Of a DNA stretch of 64,000 bases, positions 17,350-25,822 are shown one piece after another. Source of the DNA: UBA10324 sp038326325. Its GTDB lineage: Bacteria > Bacteroidota > Bacteroidia > Chitinophagales > UBA10324. The translations under genes were made by a program, and so were the position numbers. The number at the start of each line of letters is the position of its first letter. Within the stretch, counting starts at the first letter, position 1. The notes below the pieces were generated by a model. That model saw nothing but the letters and a program-made list of their open reading frames with translations. It searched no databases and was not told the DNA's origin. The DNA lies in NCBI GenBank assembly GCA_038326325.1, contig JBBQJW010000003.1:1-64000 (forward strand), read 5' to 3'.

Positions 17350-18750
17350 TCAATTCTGTTTCACCTCAGCAACTAATTTCTGCAAGGTTGCTTTCGCATC
17401 CCCAAAAAGCATACGGGTTTTTGGTTCGTAGAATAATTCGTTTTCTATTCCTGCATAACCCGCTGCCATGCCGCGCTTCATCACAATAACATTATGTGCG
17501 TTGTCAACTTCCAAAATCGGCATTCCATAAATAGGACTTTGCGGATTTTTTTTCGCAGCAGGATTCACCACATCATTCGCACCAATCACAATCACGGCAT
17601 CTGTTGAATTGAATTCATTGTTCGCATCTTCCATTTCCAATAATTTCGGATACGGAACATCAGCTTCGGCTAATAACACATTCATGTGCCCTGGCATACG
17701 ACCTGCTACAGGATGAATGGCATATTTTACTTCAACGCCTTTTTCTTCAAGCAAAGTTTCTAACTCGTGACACACATGTTGCGCTTGCGCGACAGCAAGA
17801 CCGTAACCCGGAACAATCAAAACTTTTTTAGAATATGAGAGAAGAACCCCTGCATCTGCAACAGAAATTTCTTTTATGGTTCCGAGTGCTGAATTGCCAA
17901 TAGCTGCTGCAGAACTACCGCCACCAAACGAACCAACAATCACATTCAGCAACGAACGATTCATCGCCTTGCACATAAGTATGGTAAGAATGGTTCCGGC
18001 AGAGCCAACTAAAATTCCGCCTGTAAGCATTACCTGATTGTGATAAATAAAACCACCAAGTGCAGCAGCAACACCAGTGAATGAATTGAGTAATGAAATG
18101 ACAACAGGCATATCAGCACCGCCAATCGGCATCACGAAAAAGATTCCATAAATAAGGCAACCCGCTGTAAGAACTCCGAGCAACAACATACTTGGTTCAG
18201 GCAAAGTGGTGAGGTAAGCAATTGTTCCAATCAGCACGGCCATGATTACTAAATTAATTATTGATTGACCGGGAATTGTTTTGTCGTTGATGTTGCCATT
18301 CAGTTTTCCAAAAGCAATCATGCTTCCGCTGAATGATACACTTCCGATTAATAATCCGGAAAGTACGATTGCCATGTGTCCGTATTCACCCGCGGCGAAA
18401 TGATGTTGGTATTCTATCACTGAAATAATTGCAGCACATGCACCACCCATACCATTGAAAAGTGAAACCATTTGCGGCATCGCTGTCATCTTCACACGCT
18501 TCGCACCAAGTGTTCCGAGAATTGTTCCGATGATGAGCGCAGTAAAAATTAACAGGATGTTGGTTGAAGAAAATTTTTCGCCGTTATCATTTCTGTATAA
18601 GAAAATTGTTCCCGCAATGGCGATGGTCATTCCGAAAGCCGCGATCAGGTTTCCACGACGGGCGGTATCAGGATGGCTCAATCGTTTCAATCCAATAATA
18701 AAAGTGATAGAGCCGATGAGGTATATAATTTCGAGAAGTTGTTTTTCCAT
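17350..18750 (-). CDS. pntB: NAD(P) transhydrogenase subunit beta
   Basis: Membrane subunit of the proton-translocating transhydrogenase, which uses the proton gradient to reduce NADP+ with NADH. At 466 residues it has the usual length. About eight to nine membrane helices (1-270) form the proton channel; domain III (about 290-466) binds NADP(H). Domain III signatures are VLIVPGYGLAVAQAQH, AIHPVAGRMPGHMNVLLAEA, IVIGANDVVNPAA and MKRGMAAGYAGIENELF. It is last in the operon pntA1-pntA2-pntB (68 bp after pntA2). NADPH supply for biosynthesis is the expected role. Confidence 0.97.
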   Translation of the reverse strand: MEKQLLEIIYLIGSITFIIGLKRLSHPDTARRGNLIAAFGMTIAIAGTIFLYRNDNGEKFSSTNILLIFTALIIGTILGTLGAKRVKMTAMPQMVSLFNGMGGACAAIISVIEYQHHFAAGEYGHMAIVLSGLLIGSVSFSGSMIAFGKLNGNINDKTIPGQSIINLVIMAVLIGTIAYLTTLPEPSMLLLGVLTAGCLIYGIFFVMPIGGADMPVVISLLNSFTGVAAALGGFIYHNQVMLTGGILVGSAGTILTILMCKAMNRSLLNVIVGSFGGGSSAAAIGNSALGTIKEISVADAGVLLSYSKKVLIVPGYGLAVAQAQHVCHELETLLEEKGVEVKYAIHPVAGRMPGHMNVLLAEADVPYPKLLEMEDANNEFNSTDAVIVIGANDVVNPAAKKNPQSPIYGMPILEVDNAHNVIVMKRGMAAGYAGIENELFYEPKTRMLFGDAKATLQKLVAEVKQN

Positions 18751-18818
18751 TGTGAATTTTTAAATCTTGTTTCTTTTCAGGTTGATGTAACAGCCAACTG
18801 TAAATTGCAAACTGTCAA

Positions 18819-19127
18819 CTACTTTTTCTTCTTCTTAAACAACTCAAGCATTCTGTCCGTCACTACGAATCCGCCGACCACATTCAATGTTCCTAAAACA
18901 ACAGCCAGAAAACCAAGAGTGAGTGCGAGATAATTATCTGCTTCTGCCTGCCCCATTACAATGATGGCTCCGATGATCACCACTCCGTGAATGGCATTCG
19001 CGCCCGACATTAATGGAGTGTGTAACACCGACGGCACATGCGAAATAACTTCGATGCCCAGAAAGACAGAGAGAACGAGAATGTAAATCATTCCCATGTT
19101 GGTGTATAAAAAGTTGAGTAGTTCCAT
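18819..19127 (-). CDS. pntA2: NAD(P) transhydrogenase alpha subunit, transmembrane part
   Basis: 102 residues from the ATG at 19127 (MELLNFLYTNMGMIYILVLS); the frame extends 22 residues further upstream but those are not family-like. Three to four membrane helices with HTPLMSGANAIHGVVIIGAI and LGTLNVVGGFVVTDRMLELF are diagnostic of the PntA C-terminal membrane domain. In E. coli this is fused to the NAD-binding domain; here, as in many bacteria, it is separate. The 135-bp spacer to pntA1 is unusually long and contains a dispersed repeat. Confidence 0.95.
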   Translation of the reverse strand: MELLNFLYTNMGMIYILVLSVFLGIEVISHVPSVLHTPLMSGANAIHGVVIIGAIIVMGQAEADNYLALTLGFLAVVLGTLNVVGGFVVTDRMLELFKKKKK

Positions 19128-19183
19128 TCTTAAAGTTTCGTGTTTTTTTGTTTCGGGTTTCAGGTTGTTTTTGCTACTGACTA

Positions 19184-19226
19184 TTTTACGCAAAGCAGTT
19201 TCGTAAGGAGCAAAGTTCGCAAAGAG
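19184..19226. repeat. Dispersed intergenic repeat, copy 2 (partner at 89-132)
   Basis: Shares the AAGGAGCAAAGTTCGCAAAG core with the copy at the left edge. It sits inside the presumed pnt operon between pntA1 and pntA2. Confidence 0.65.
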
Positions 19227-19262
19227 TAAAATCTGTTTTTCATTATCAAATTATCAAATCGC

Positions 19263-20399
19263 TTATGCCGGTTGAGCTGTAACAGTTTCTTTCACCTTCG
19301 GATGAATAATTTCTTTGTTGTGCGTGATGCAACTTCCCTTTACAATATCATCTTCAAAATTCAGATTAAGATTTCCTTCTTTACTGATAATGAGTTTCAA
19401 AAAGTTCAACACATTCTTTCCAAACATTTTACTCGCGTCAGCAGGAATAGTTGAGGGCAAATAAGAGTTGCCAATGATGGTGACACCTTTGTGCACTATT
19501 GTTTCGTTGTTCTTTGTGAGTTCACAGTTGCCGCCAGTTGAAGCAGCCAAATCAACAATCACACTTCCTGCTTTCATTGATTCAACTGTTACAGTTGTAA
19601 TAAGCACAGGAGCTTTTCTTCCCGGAATTTGCGCGGTTGTAATTATCACATCACTCTTGGAGGCGCTCTCGTGAATTTTTTGTTTTTGTTTTTCTAAAAA
19701 TTCTTTTGATTGTTCAACAGCGTATCCTCCGGCAGCGGAAGAATCAGCGGCGCCTTCCACTTCAATAAATTTTGCACCGAGCGATTTCACTTCTTCTTTC
19801 ACTGCAGCGCGGGTATCAAAAACTTCCACCACACCACCTAATCTTTTAGCTGTTGCAATCGCCTGCAACCCTGCCACACCGGCTCCGATGATTAAAACCT
19901 TAGCGGGAACAATGCTTCCGGCAGCAGTCATGAACATCGGAAAAAACTTAGGGAGATTAGTAGCAGCAACCAACACCGCTTTATATCCTGCGGCTGTTGC
20001 CTGTGACGATAAAATATCCATTGCCTGTGCGCGGGTAGTGCGCGGAATCATATCCATGCTGAAACTTGTTACATTCTTATCCAGGAGGGCGAGAACAATT
20101 TCTTTATTTACAAGCGGTTGAAACACATTTAGCAAAACGGTTCCTTCGGGCATCTTTGCGATATCATCATTGCTCACAGGATTGATTCTCGTAATAAGCG
20201 TGCTTGAAGAAAGTATTTCTTCCTTAGTGGTGATAGTTGCGCCGGCAGTTTTATATTCTTCATCAGAAATCATGGCGCCGTTTCCCGCACCTGATTCAAC
20301 CTTCAACTGAACATTCATTTTCACTAACTGTCCAACAATTTCGGGAAGCATAACCACCCGTCTGTCTTCGTTGGGTTCGCGGAGTATTCCTATTGTCAT
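19263..20399 (-). CDS. pntA1: NAD(P) transhydrogenase alpha subunit, NAD-binding part
   Basis: 378 residues with the alanine dehydrogenase/PNT fold: substrate-binding N-terminal half (MTIGILREPNEDRRVVMLPE) and Rossmann domain near 165-240 with VLIIGAGVAGLQAIATAKRLGG and the acidic NAD-ribose segment VEVFDTRAAVKEEV. The mobile-loop region GRKAPVLITTVTVESMKAGSVIVDLA follows. It binds NADH and passes hydride to domain III of PntB. First gene of the operon. The ATG at 20399 gives the conserved N-terminus; a TACATTTG box lies 23 nt upstream. Confidence 0.96.
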   Translation of the reverse strand: MTIGILREPNEDRRVVMLPEIVGQLVKMNVQLKVESGAGNGAMISDEEYKTAGATITTKEEILSSSTLITRINPVSNDDIAKMPEGTVLLNVFQPLVNKEIVLALLDKNVTSFSMDMIPRTTRAQAMDILSSQATAAGYKAVLVAATNLPKFFPMFMTAAGSIVPAKVLIIGAGVAGLQAIATAKRLGGVVEVFDTRAAVKEEVKSLGAKFIEVEGAADSSAAGGYAVEQSKEFLEKQKQKIHESASKSDVIITTAQIPGRKAPVLITTVTVESMKAGSVIVDLAASTGGNCELTKNNETIVHKGVTIIGNSYLPSTIPADASKMFGKNVLNFLKLIISKEGNLNLNFEDDIVKGSCITHNKEIIHPKVKETVTAQPA

Positions 20400-20422
20400 T
20401 TATATTTTTTCTTAATCGGGCG

Positions 20423-20430
20423 CAAATGTA
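20423..20430 (-). promoter_or_regulatory. -7 box (TACATTTG) of the pnt operon
   Basis: Exact TAnnTTTG on the minus strand, 23 nt before pntA1. I see no -33 TTTG at 17-21 bp. Confidence 0.55.
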
Positions 20431-20822
20431 ACTTTCAAGTGGCATTATAGAAAGCTGACTTAAATGATTAACTAACACAATACATACAACTTGTGCAGGG
20501 TAGGTTTTTAAAAATAGTTTAAGGTTTTGCTTCTTGTCCCATAATCTTCAGTCCGCAGGATTGCTTTGAATTGAAGAGTAAGTTACGCTTAACATGACAC
20601 AGATTCTCTATAAGATGAAACTGTTGGGACGGAGTAGTGGACAGCTAATACATTCTGTTCTTTTCTCTGATTGTATCTGAACTCATAAACCAAAAATAAT
20701 TTACATTCGCATAGTCGGATGTAAACCGAGTTAATTTACTCAGTCCTGCGACACACAAGACATAATGAGGAGTTTTTATATTAGCAACTATTTAATTCAA
20801 ACAGACAAGTTGGTCATCATTA
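20431..20822. other. Intergenic region with two small hairpins
   Basis: About 390 bp without a convincing gene. Two adjacent inverted repeats sit at 20701-20724 (TTACATTCG/CGGATGTAA arms, one mismatch) and 20728-20741 (GAGT/ACTC with AATT centre). They are followed by an AT-rich stretch leading to the ATG at 20823. They could be operator sites or a leader structure for the downstream T9SS gene. The rest holds nothing I recognise; no tRNA fold was seen. Confidence 0.4.
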
Positions 20823-22346
20823 ATGAATAAGGTTTCTATAATTTTATTGGCTTTCGTTTTTGTGCTTTGCCATCAAAGTGTCGAAGCACAATGCGGAAGA
20901 GATTGCAATTGGATATTCGGATTTCATTGTTGGTTAGATTTTTCATCAGGTATTCCAATTGCAAAAGATAGTGCAATGATTGGGGCTGAAGAATCCTGTA
21001 TTACTATGTCTGATGCCTCAGGTAATCTATTATTTTATTCAAATGGATTTTCAGTTTGGAATAGACACCATCAAAAAATGCCCAATGGAGATAGTTTAAA
21101 AATAAGTCAGGTTCTATCATATTTTGCCGATACTTCAGGCAACAGTAATGCTCTTGGCATCACATGCGTACCATCACCTAATTCATCAAATAAATATTTT
21201 CTAATATACCGGGGACAACCTTTAGGCGCAGGCTTGTACTATAGCAAGGTAGATATGAATGCAGATTCTGGCTTTGGAGATATTGTTGAAAAAGATGTTT
21301 TATTTTTTCCATACTCTAACTATCTAACAGAAAAGGTAATTGCAATCAAGCATGCCAACGGAAGAGATTGGTGGATTCTTACTCCGAGCATTTATAGTGA
21401 TACTATTTTTTCATTTCTGGTCACATCTATTAATCAGCAGGATACTATTTTAGGACCCTTTGTAAGTGTTACAGGAATCACTAGCTTTTCTGCCGGTTTA
21501 AGTCAAATGGCAATTTCGCCAGATGGGAATAGAATAGCAGATGTTTCGATTTACGGAGGAGTTTTTGTTTTAAACTTTGACAGGTGTGAAGGAACTATAT
21601 ATAATCCGGTATCAATAAGAGAATCTATGTTTCCTTCCAGTAATGATTCTTCTCGATATTATGGTTGCAGTTTCTCTCCTAATGGAAGCAAATTATATGT
21701 GACTACTTATGGAAGAGATATATGGCAAGTTAATCTTGAGAATGAAGCATATACCTGGTATAAAGTATGGCAGAATCCATATCCAATGAATATTGTGGAA
21801 GATACTTCTGTTTTGATTCCTGGATCGATTAGAATCGGTCCGAATAACAAAGTTTATCTTTCAGTTTCCAAAAGCTTAAACTGGCCTAATTGGAATTATA
21901 ACTTTAATCAGTACATAAGTGTAATCAATTTTCCAGATTTACTAGGGGCATTATGCGATTTTAGTTTAAATGGTGTTTCAATTTCAAGCGGTAATAATAA
22001 ATTCATTTCTCTTGGACTTCCATCTTATGTGAATTATAATCTTAGCGCAATTGATAATAGTCCATGTGATACTCTTGGATTAGGAATAACTGAATCAAGA
22101 ATATCGAACTCGATTATTAATATTTATCCAAACCCAACAATTGATGAATTGACCATAGAAGTATTAAATGGAATTGCACCTCAAGAAATTGATATAAAAA
22201 ATGCAATTGGCATAACAGTTATGAAACTTAAACAAACAAAACCCACCGCACAGATAAATATTAAATCACTTTCTGCAGGAGTTTATTTTGTTAAAGTGAA
22301 AATGCAAAATGGAGAGATTCAGGTAAAGAAGTTTGTGAAAGAATAA
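20823..22346 (+). CDS. Secreted propeller-like T9SS substrate (family member 2 of 3)
   Basis: 507 residues. The signal peptide MNKVSIILLAFVFVLCHQSVEAQ is followed by NWIFGFHCWLDFSSGIP, MSDASGNLLFYSNGFSVWNR, IKHANGRDWWILTP and CSFSPNGSKLYVTTYG. These are the same ordered landmarks as members 1 and 3. Four extra Cys near the N-terminus (CGRDC...C) set it apart. T9SS type A domain at the end: IINIYPNPTIDELTIEV to VKKFVKE. It is transcribed alone; no terminator stem is obvious before the tandem-repeat region. Function unknown, secreted. Confidence 0.85.
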   Translation: MNKVSIILLAFVFVLCHQSVEAQCGRDCNWIFGFHCWLDFSSGIPIAKDSAMIGAEESCITMSDASGNLLFYSNGFSVWNRHHQKMPNGDSLKISQVLSYFADTSGNSNALGITCVPSPNSSNKYFLIYRGQPLGAGLYYSKVDMNADSGFGDIVEKDVLFFPYSNYLTEKVIAIKHANGRDWWILTPSIYSDTIFSFLVTSINQQDTILGPFVSVTGITSFSAGLSQMAISPDGNRIADVSIYGGVFVLNFDRCEGTIYNPVSIRESMFPSSNDSSRYYGCSFSPNGSKLYVTTYGRDIWQVNLENEAYTWYKVWQNPYPMNIVEDTSVLIPGSIRIGPNNKVYLSVSKSLNWPNWNYNFNQYISVINFPDLLGALCDFSLNGVSISSGNNKFISLGLPSYVNYNLSAIDNSPCDTLGLGITESRISNSIINIYPNPTIDELTIEVLNGIAPQEIDIKNAIGITVMKLKQTKPTAQINIKSLSAGVYFVKVKMQNGEIQVKKFVKE

Positions 22347-22419
22347 AAAAACCGCCCAACATTTCACGGGATTTAGTTTATATTGAAAAAAAACACCGAA
22401 AATTTTGTTCCCCTAAGTG

Positions 22420-22745
22420 AACGAACGCAATTTGTTATCTGACAATTGAGCGGATACTCCAAACAAAATCAATTACTCGGCAAACAAACGCAAAAAGTTT
22501 ACAGACTTTTCTCACAAGTCGGTAAACAAATTCAATTTGTTGCCTGTCAAACGAGCCATTACTCCAAACAAAATCAATTACTCAGTAAACAAATGCAAAA
22601 ATTTACAGACTTATCTCATAAGTTGGCAAACAAACTCAATTTGTTGCCTGACAAACGGGCCATTACTCCAAACAAAATCAATTTCTCGGTAAACAAAACG
22701 CAAAAAATTTATGAACTTATTTCAAAAGTTATTGACCAGTTCTTT
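22420..22745. repeat. ~105-bp tandem repeat array (about three copies)
   Basis: Unit starts marked by ACTCCAAACAAAATCAAT occur at 22456, 22561 and 22665 (periods 105 and 104 bp). A diverged partial unit lies before them from about 22420 and the last copy decays after 22720. Inside each unit AATTCAATTTGTTGCCTG recurs, and short GTAAACAAA segments form internal sub-repeats. The one-base deletion in copy 2 breaks any shared reading frame, so the open frame across it is probably not a gene. The rest of the gap up to 22921 is plain AT-rich DNA. Confidence 0.85.
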
Positions 22746-22921
22746 GAGGCGTGTCATGCCATTTAAGCACATGTGTTCCGCTAAACTTTGAACTCAATCG
22801 CCTCATGAAAATATTAACCAACATTTGATTTTCGGAGTTTGGAAAAAGTACAAAATGTTTAAAAAGTGAGGATTCGGGGACTAACATTTTTTTATTTCAC
22901 CAATGTTTATACATTACGCCC

Positions 22922-23695
22922 ATGAAAAATATGAAGAAAGCTCCTATAAAAAAGACTGCTGCTAAAAAAGCTGTCTTGAAGAAAGTTGCTCCAAAGAAAC
23001 CGGCTGTTAAAAAAGTTGCTGTTGCAAAACCGGAATTAAAGAAAGTAGCACCCGTTAAAGCTGTGGTTAAAAAAGTTGAGGATAAAAAAGTTGTAGCTCC
23101 AAAAAAGGAAGTTGTTAAATCGGTTGCAAAAAAAGATGTATTGCTTGCAAAACCAGTTGCTAAAAAAGAAACTAATATTAAACCATTATCAAAAAAAGAT
23201 GAACAGGTGATTGCAACAGTAAAAAAGGTTCCGGCAAAAAAAACATTAACAAAAAAAATAACTACCAAAGTTCATTCGGCTCCTTCTAAACCGTTAGCAA
23301 CAAGTATTTCTTCAGGTGGAAAGAAATTATTTCAGATGGAATTCGTGATCAGAAGTTCGCCTGTTATTCTTTATGACTTTTGTGTCGCGACTTCAAATCT
23401 CGCGCAGTGGTTCGCTGATGAAGTTGACCGCGACCGCGATGATATTTATACTTTTACATGGGATGGAGAAGTAAGAAAAGCACGAGTGCTTGACGAAATT
23501 GAACATGAAATTATTCGCTATCAGTGGATGGATGCACCTGATGATGAATATTTAGAATTTAAAATTACACACACCGAAATAACAGGTGATACAGTTTTAG
23601 TTATAACAGATTTTGCTTTGCCGATTGATATGAAGGACTCTCAGTTCCTTTGGGATAGTCAGGTGAAAACTATGATTCAACAATTAGGTGCTTAA
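22922..23695 (+). CDS. START-like (SRPBCC) protein with histone-H1-like Lys/Ala/Pro/Val tail
   Basis: 257 residues in two parts. Residues 1-125 are a low-complexity basic tail with repeated KKVAPKKPAVKKVAVAK-type units, similar to histone H1 C-termini and bacterial Hc1/AlgP-like proteins, suggesting DNA or RNA binding. Residues about 138-257 (FQMEFVIRSSPVILYDFCVA, NLAQWFADEVD, YTFTWDGEVRKA, VLVITDFALPIDMKD) match the START-like protein of Bacteroidota, normally a stand-alone protein of about 130 residues of unknown ligand. ATGs at 22922 and 22931 are both possible. It is monocistronic, ending at a GAAA-loop terminator. The gene lies in the longest stretch of the window lacking the TGTWACA motif. 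Confidence 0.8.
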   Translation: MKNMKKAPIKKTAAKKAVLKKVAPKKPAVKKVAVAKPELKKVAPVKAVVKKVEDKKVVAPKKEVVKSVAKKDVLLAKPVAKKETNIKPLSKKDEQVIATVKKVPAKKTLTKKITTKVHSAPSKPLATSISSGGKKLFQMEFVIRSSPVILYDFCVATSNLAQWFADEVDRDRDDIYTFTWDGEVRKARVLDEIEHEIIRYQWMDAPDDEYLEFKITHTEITGDTVLVITDFALPIDMKDSQFLWDSQVKTMIQQLGA

Positions 23696-23724
23696 TAAAT
23701 AAATTTTATTAAAAATATTAACAG

Positions 23725-23752
23725 AGCCATTTGCGAAAGCGAATGGCTTTGT
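23725..23752. terminator. Bidirectional terminator hairpin with GAAA tetraloop
   Basis: AGCCATTTGC-GAAA-GCGAATGGCT forms a 10-bp stem (one T.G pair) and is followed by TTTGTTTG. It lies between the convergent START-like gene and the 23756 gene. Confidence 0.75.
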
Positions 23753-23755
23753 TTG

Positions 23756-24361
23756 TTAAGAAAGTATTTTCTGAAAAAATAAATGTTGCTCTCTAAAATA
23801 TTCGCCCGCATTTTCAAAATCACTCACGGGAAATAGTGTTGTAAGTTTTAAATAGCCCACTGTTTTAATAATTGTTTCAAATTCATTCTTAGAAATATTT
23901 TTTATTGAAGCGAAATAATCTTCGTCAATAGAATGAATCCATCTGTCATCATTTATTGAAATAAAAAAATCTTTCTCTTTTAGCAGCGAAAAATTTGATA
24001 AAATTTTCGGAAGAAATTTCCCTAAATCATTTCCTGATAACAAAAGAAAGGTCGCAAAATATTTCCCCCACCAGAAAAAACTCCGAACAGCAAACTGATT
24101 TTCTTCATTAAATTTTTTAGGATAATCGAGAATGAGATAGGGGAGTCCCAGATAATTTTCGCCTTTTGAAATTTTTGGTTCAAAATTTTTTTCATCTTCG
24201 TTGATAAGAATTTTCCTCCAACCTTCGTTCAATAATTTATCGTGTGCAAGTTCGCCGAATAGCAATTGCACTTTCGAAAAGATTTCTTTTTTGACAATAA
24301 AAAATTCAGTGTTGCCAATGATTATTTTCTCTTCCTCATTTAGAATTACTTTTGTTCGCAT
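23756..24361 (-). CDS. Hypothetical protein
   Basis: 201 residues from ATG 24361 (MRTKVILNEEEKIIIGNTEF); a TTG nine bases upstream is less likely. It is charged and soluble, with Phe/Tyr/Trp-rich stretches (VRSFFWWGKYFATFLLLSGND) and no signal peptide or recognised motif. It has the overall look of small uncharacterised Bacteroidota proteins of about 200 residues that sit next to lipopolysaccharide-transport or envelope genes. It is divergent from the LptG-like gene with only 15 bp between start codons, so one or both promoters must lie inside the other gene. Confidence 0.6.
   Translation of the reverse strand: MRTKVILNEEEKIIIGNTEFFIVKKEIFSKVQLLFGELAHDKLLNEGWRKILINEDEKNFEPKISKGENYLGLPYLILDYPKKFNEENQFAVRSFFWWGKYFATFLLLSGNDLGKFLPKILSNFSLLKEKDFFISINDDRWIHSIDEDYFASIKNISKNEFETIIKTVGYLKLTTLFPVSDFENAGEYFREQHLFFQKILS
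24347..24354 (+). promoter_or_regulatory. -7 box (TACTTTTG) for the lptG-like operon, inside the divergent gene
   Basis: Exact TAnnTTTG located 22 nt before the TTG start at 24377 and within the first codons of the divergent hypothetical gene. No clear -33 box. Confidence 0.5.
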
Positions 24362-24376
24362 CGCAAGCAATATAGA

Positions 24377-25822
24377 TTGAAAAAAATAGACAAACTCGTT
24401 ATTACAAGTTTTATTGGTCCGTTTATCGTGACCTTTTTTATAACCTTGTTTGTTTTAATCATGCAGTTTTTGTGGAAGTATGCAGATGATTTAGTTGGTA
24501 AGGGGCTTGAGTGGTACCTGGTTGGTGAATTATTGTTTTATGCTTCAAGCAGTTTTGTTCCGCTTGCTATGCCACTGGCAATTTTGCTTTCTTCAATTAT
24601 GACTATGGGTTCAATGGGCGAGTATTATGAGCTCACCGCACTTAAATCATCCGGGTTATCATTAGTAAGAATCGGGCGATCGCTTTTTGTGATTGTAATT
24701 ATTTTAAGTTTTGGTTCTTATTTGTTCAGCAATTATGTGCAGCCGGCATCAGTGTTACAATTCCGTGCATTGCTTTATGATGTGAGTGAACAGAAGCCCG
24801 CATTAAATATTAAGCCCGGAGTTTTTTACAACGGCATTGATGGATACAGTATGCGCGTTGGAAATAAACTTGCCGATAACCAAACTATTCTGGATGTAAT
24901 GATTTACGACCACACTGAAGGAAAAGGAAACACGAATGTATTACTGGCGAAAAAAGGCAAGATGGTTTTAACCGAAGATAAGCGATACATGATTCTTGAA
25001 TTATTTAATGGAAAGCAATATCAGGAAGTTAGCAGCAACAATCCGCAAAAAGATAAAGACCACGAACAGGCAAGAGTGAGTTTCGATTACTGGAAAAAAG
25101 TTTTTGACCTCTCTGATTTTAAAATGACCCGCACCGATGTAAATCTGTTTAAAGATAATTATGAAATGATGAATCAAAGCCAGTTGAGTAAGGCAATTGA
25201 CACTTTTGATATTCAGAGGAAGGACAATACCAAGCAATTAATTTCATTTATAAAACCGTATGCCTCATTCCTGAAATACAGATTCGACAGTGCATTCAGT
25301 GGTGTAACAGTTGTGGGGCCTTTTAGTGATAGTCAACTTGCATTTAACAAATTGGATAAATCAGAACAGGCACAAAAAGTAAATTCGGCAGCAATTACTA
25401 TTCGAAACATAAAAGGTTATGCTTCTTATATATCAGGTTCAACAGAATCGAAAAACACAATGCAGGTTCATTATCAGGTGGAGTGGTGGCGTAAAATTAC
25501 ACTTGCTGCTGCCTGTCTTCTTTTATTTTTAATTGGGGCACCACTAGGCGCAATCATTCGGAAGGGCGGTTTAGGATTACCATTTGTAATTGCAGTCGTA
25601 TTTTTTGTTTTCTTTTACATGATTACAAATGCAGGAGAGAAATTCGCAAAAGAATTTGTGACTTCAGTTTTTTTCGGAATGTGGTTGGCTTCATTTATTC
25701 TTTTGCCAATTGGAATTTATTTAGTTTATAAAGCCACTAATGACAGCAATTTATTTAATCTCGAATCGTGGACAATTTTCCTTCGGCGCATTGGGAATTT
25801 CATTACAAGAAGAAAGGTCTGA
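24377..25822 (+). CDS. LptF/LptG-family permease (lipopolysaccharide export)
   Basis: Inner-membrane subunit of the Lpt ABC exporter, which extracts LPS and feeds it to LptC/A. The TTG start at 24377 gives the conserved opening MKKIDKLVITSFIGPFIVTFF. Three membrane helices follow by about 110 (LWKYADDLVGKGLEW, FVPLAMPLAILLSSIMTMGSMGEYYELTALKSSG is the family coupling-helix region), then a periplasmic beta-jellyroll insert. The C-terminus has three more helices (LFLIGAPLGAIIRKGGLGLPF). The 481 residues exceed E. coli LptF/G (about 360) owing to a longer periplasmic insert, usual in Bacteroidota. The stop overlaps the next start as TGATG. Confidence 0.9.
   Translation: MKKIDKLVITSFIGPFIVTFFITLFVLIMQFLWKYADDLVGKGLEWYLVGELLFYASSSFVPLAMPLAILLSSIMTMGSMGEYYELTALKSSGLSLVRIGRSLFVIVIILSFGSYLFSNYVQPASVLQFRALLYDVSEQKPALNIKPGVFYNGIDGYSMRVGNKLADNQTILDVMIYDHTEGKGNTNVLLAKKGKMVLTEDKRYMILELFNGKQYQEVSSNNPQKDKDHEQARVSFDYWKKVFDLSDFKMTRTDVNLFKDNYEMMNQSQLSKAIDTFDIQRKDNTKQLISFIKPYASFLKYRFDSAFSGVTVVGPFSDSQLAFNKLDKSEQAQKVNSAAITIRNIKGYASYISGSTESKNTMQVHYQVEWWRKITLAAACLLLFLIGAPLGAIIRKGGLGLPFVIAVVFFVFFYMITNAGEKFAKEFVTSVFFGMWLASFILLPIGIYLVYKATNDSNLFNLESWTIFLRRIGNFITRRKV

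Noticed and set aside
20400..20822. tRNA or riboswitch in the 420-bp gap
   Set aside because: No cloverleaf or known aptamer core visible, only two small palindromes.
22420..22745. Possible CRISPR array
   Set aside because: Units are about 105 bp with no unique spacers and no cas genes nearby.
22446..22766. 106-codon open frame through the 105-bp tandem repeats
   Set aside because: Units change frame after a one-base deletion and no protein repeat is preserved; treated as non-coding repeat.
22897..23268. Antisense ORF rich in Phe/Thr/Ala opposite the Lys-rich tail
   Set aside because: Shadow of low-complexity AAA/GTT codons on the other strand.
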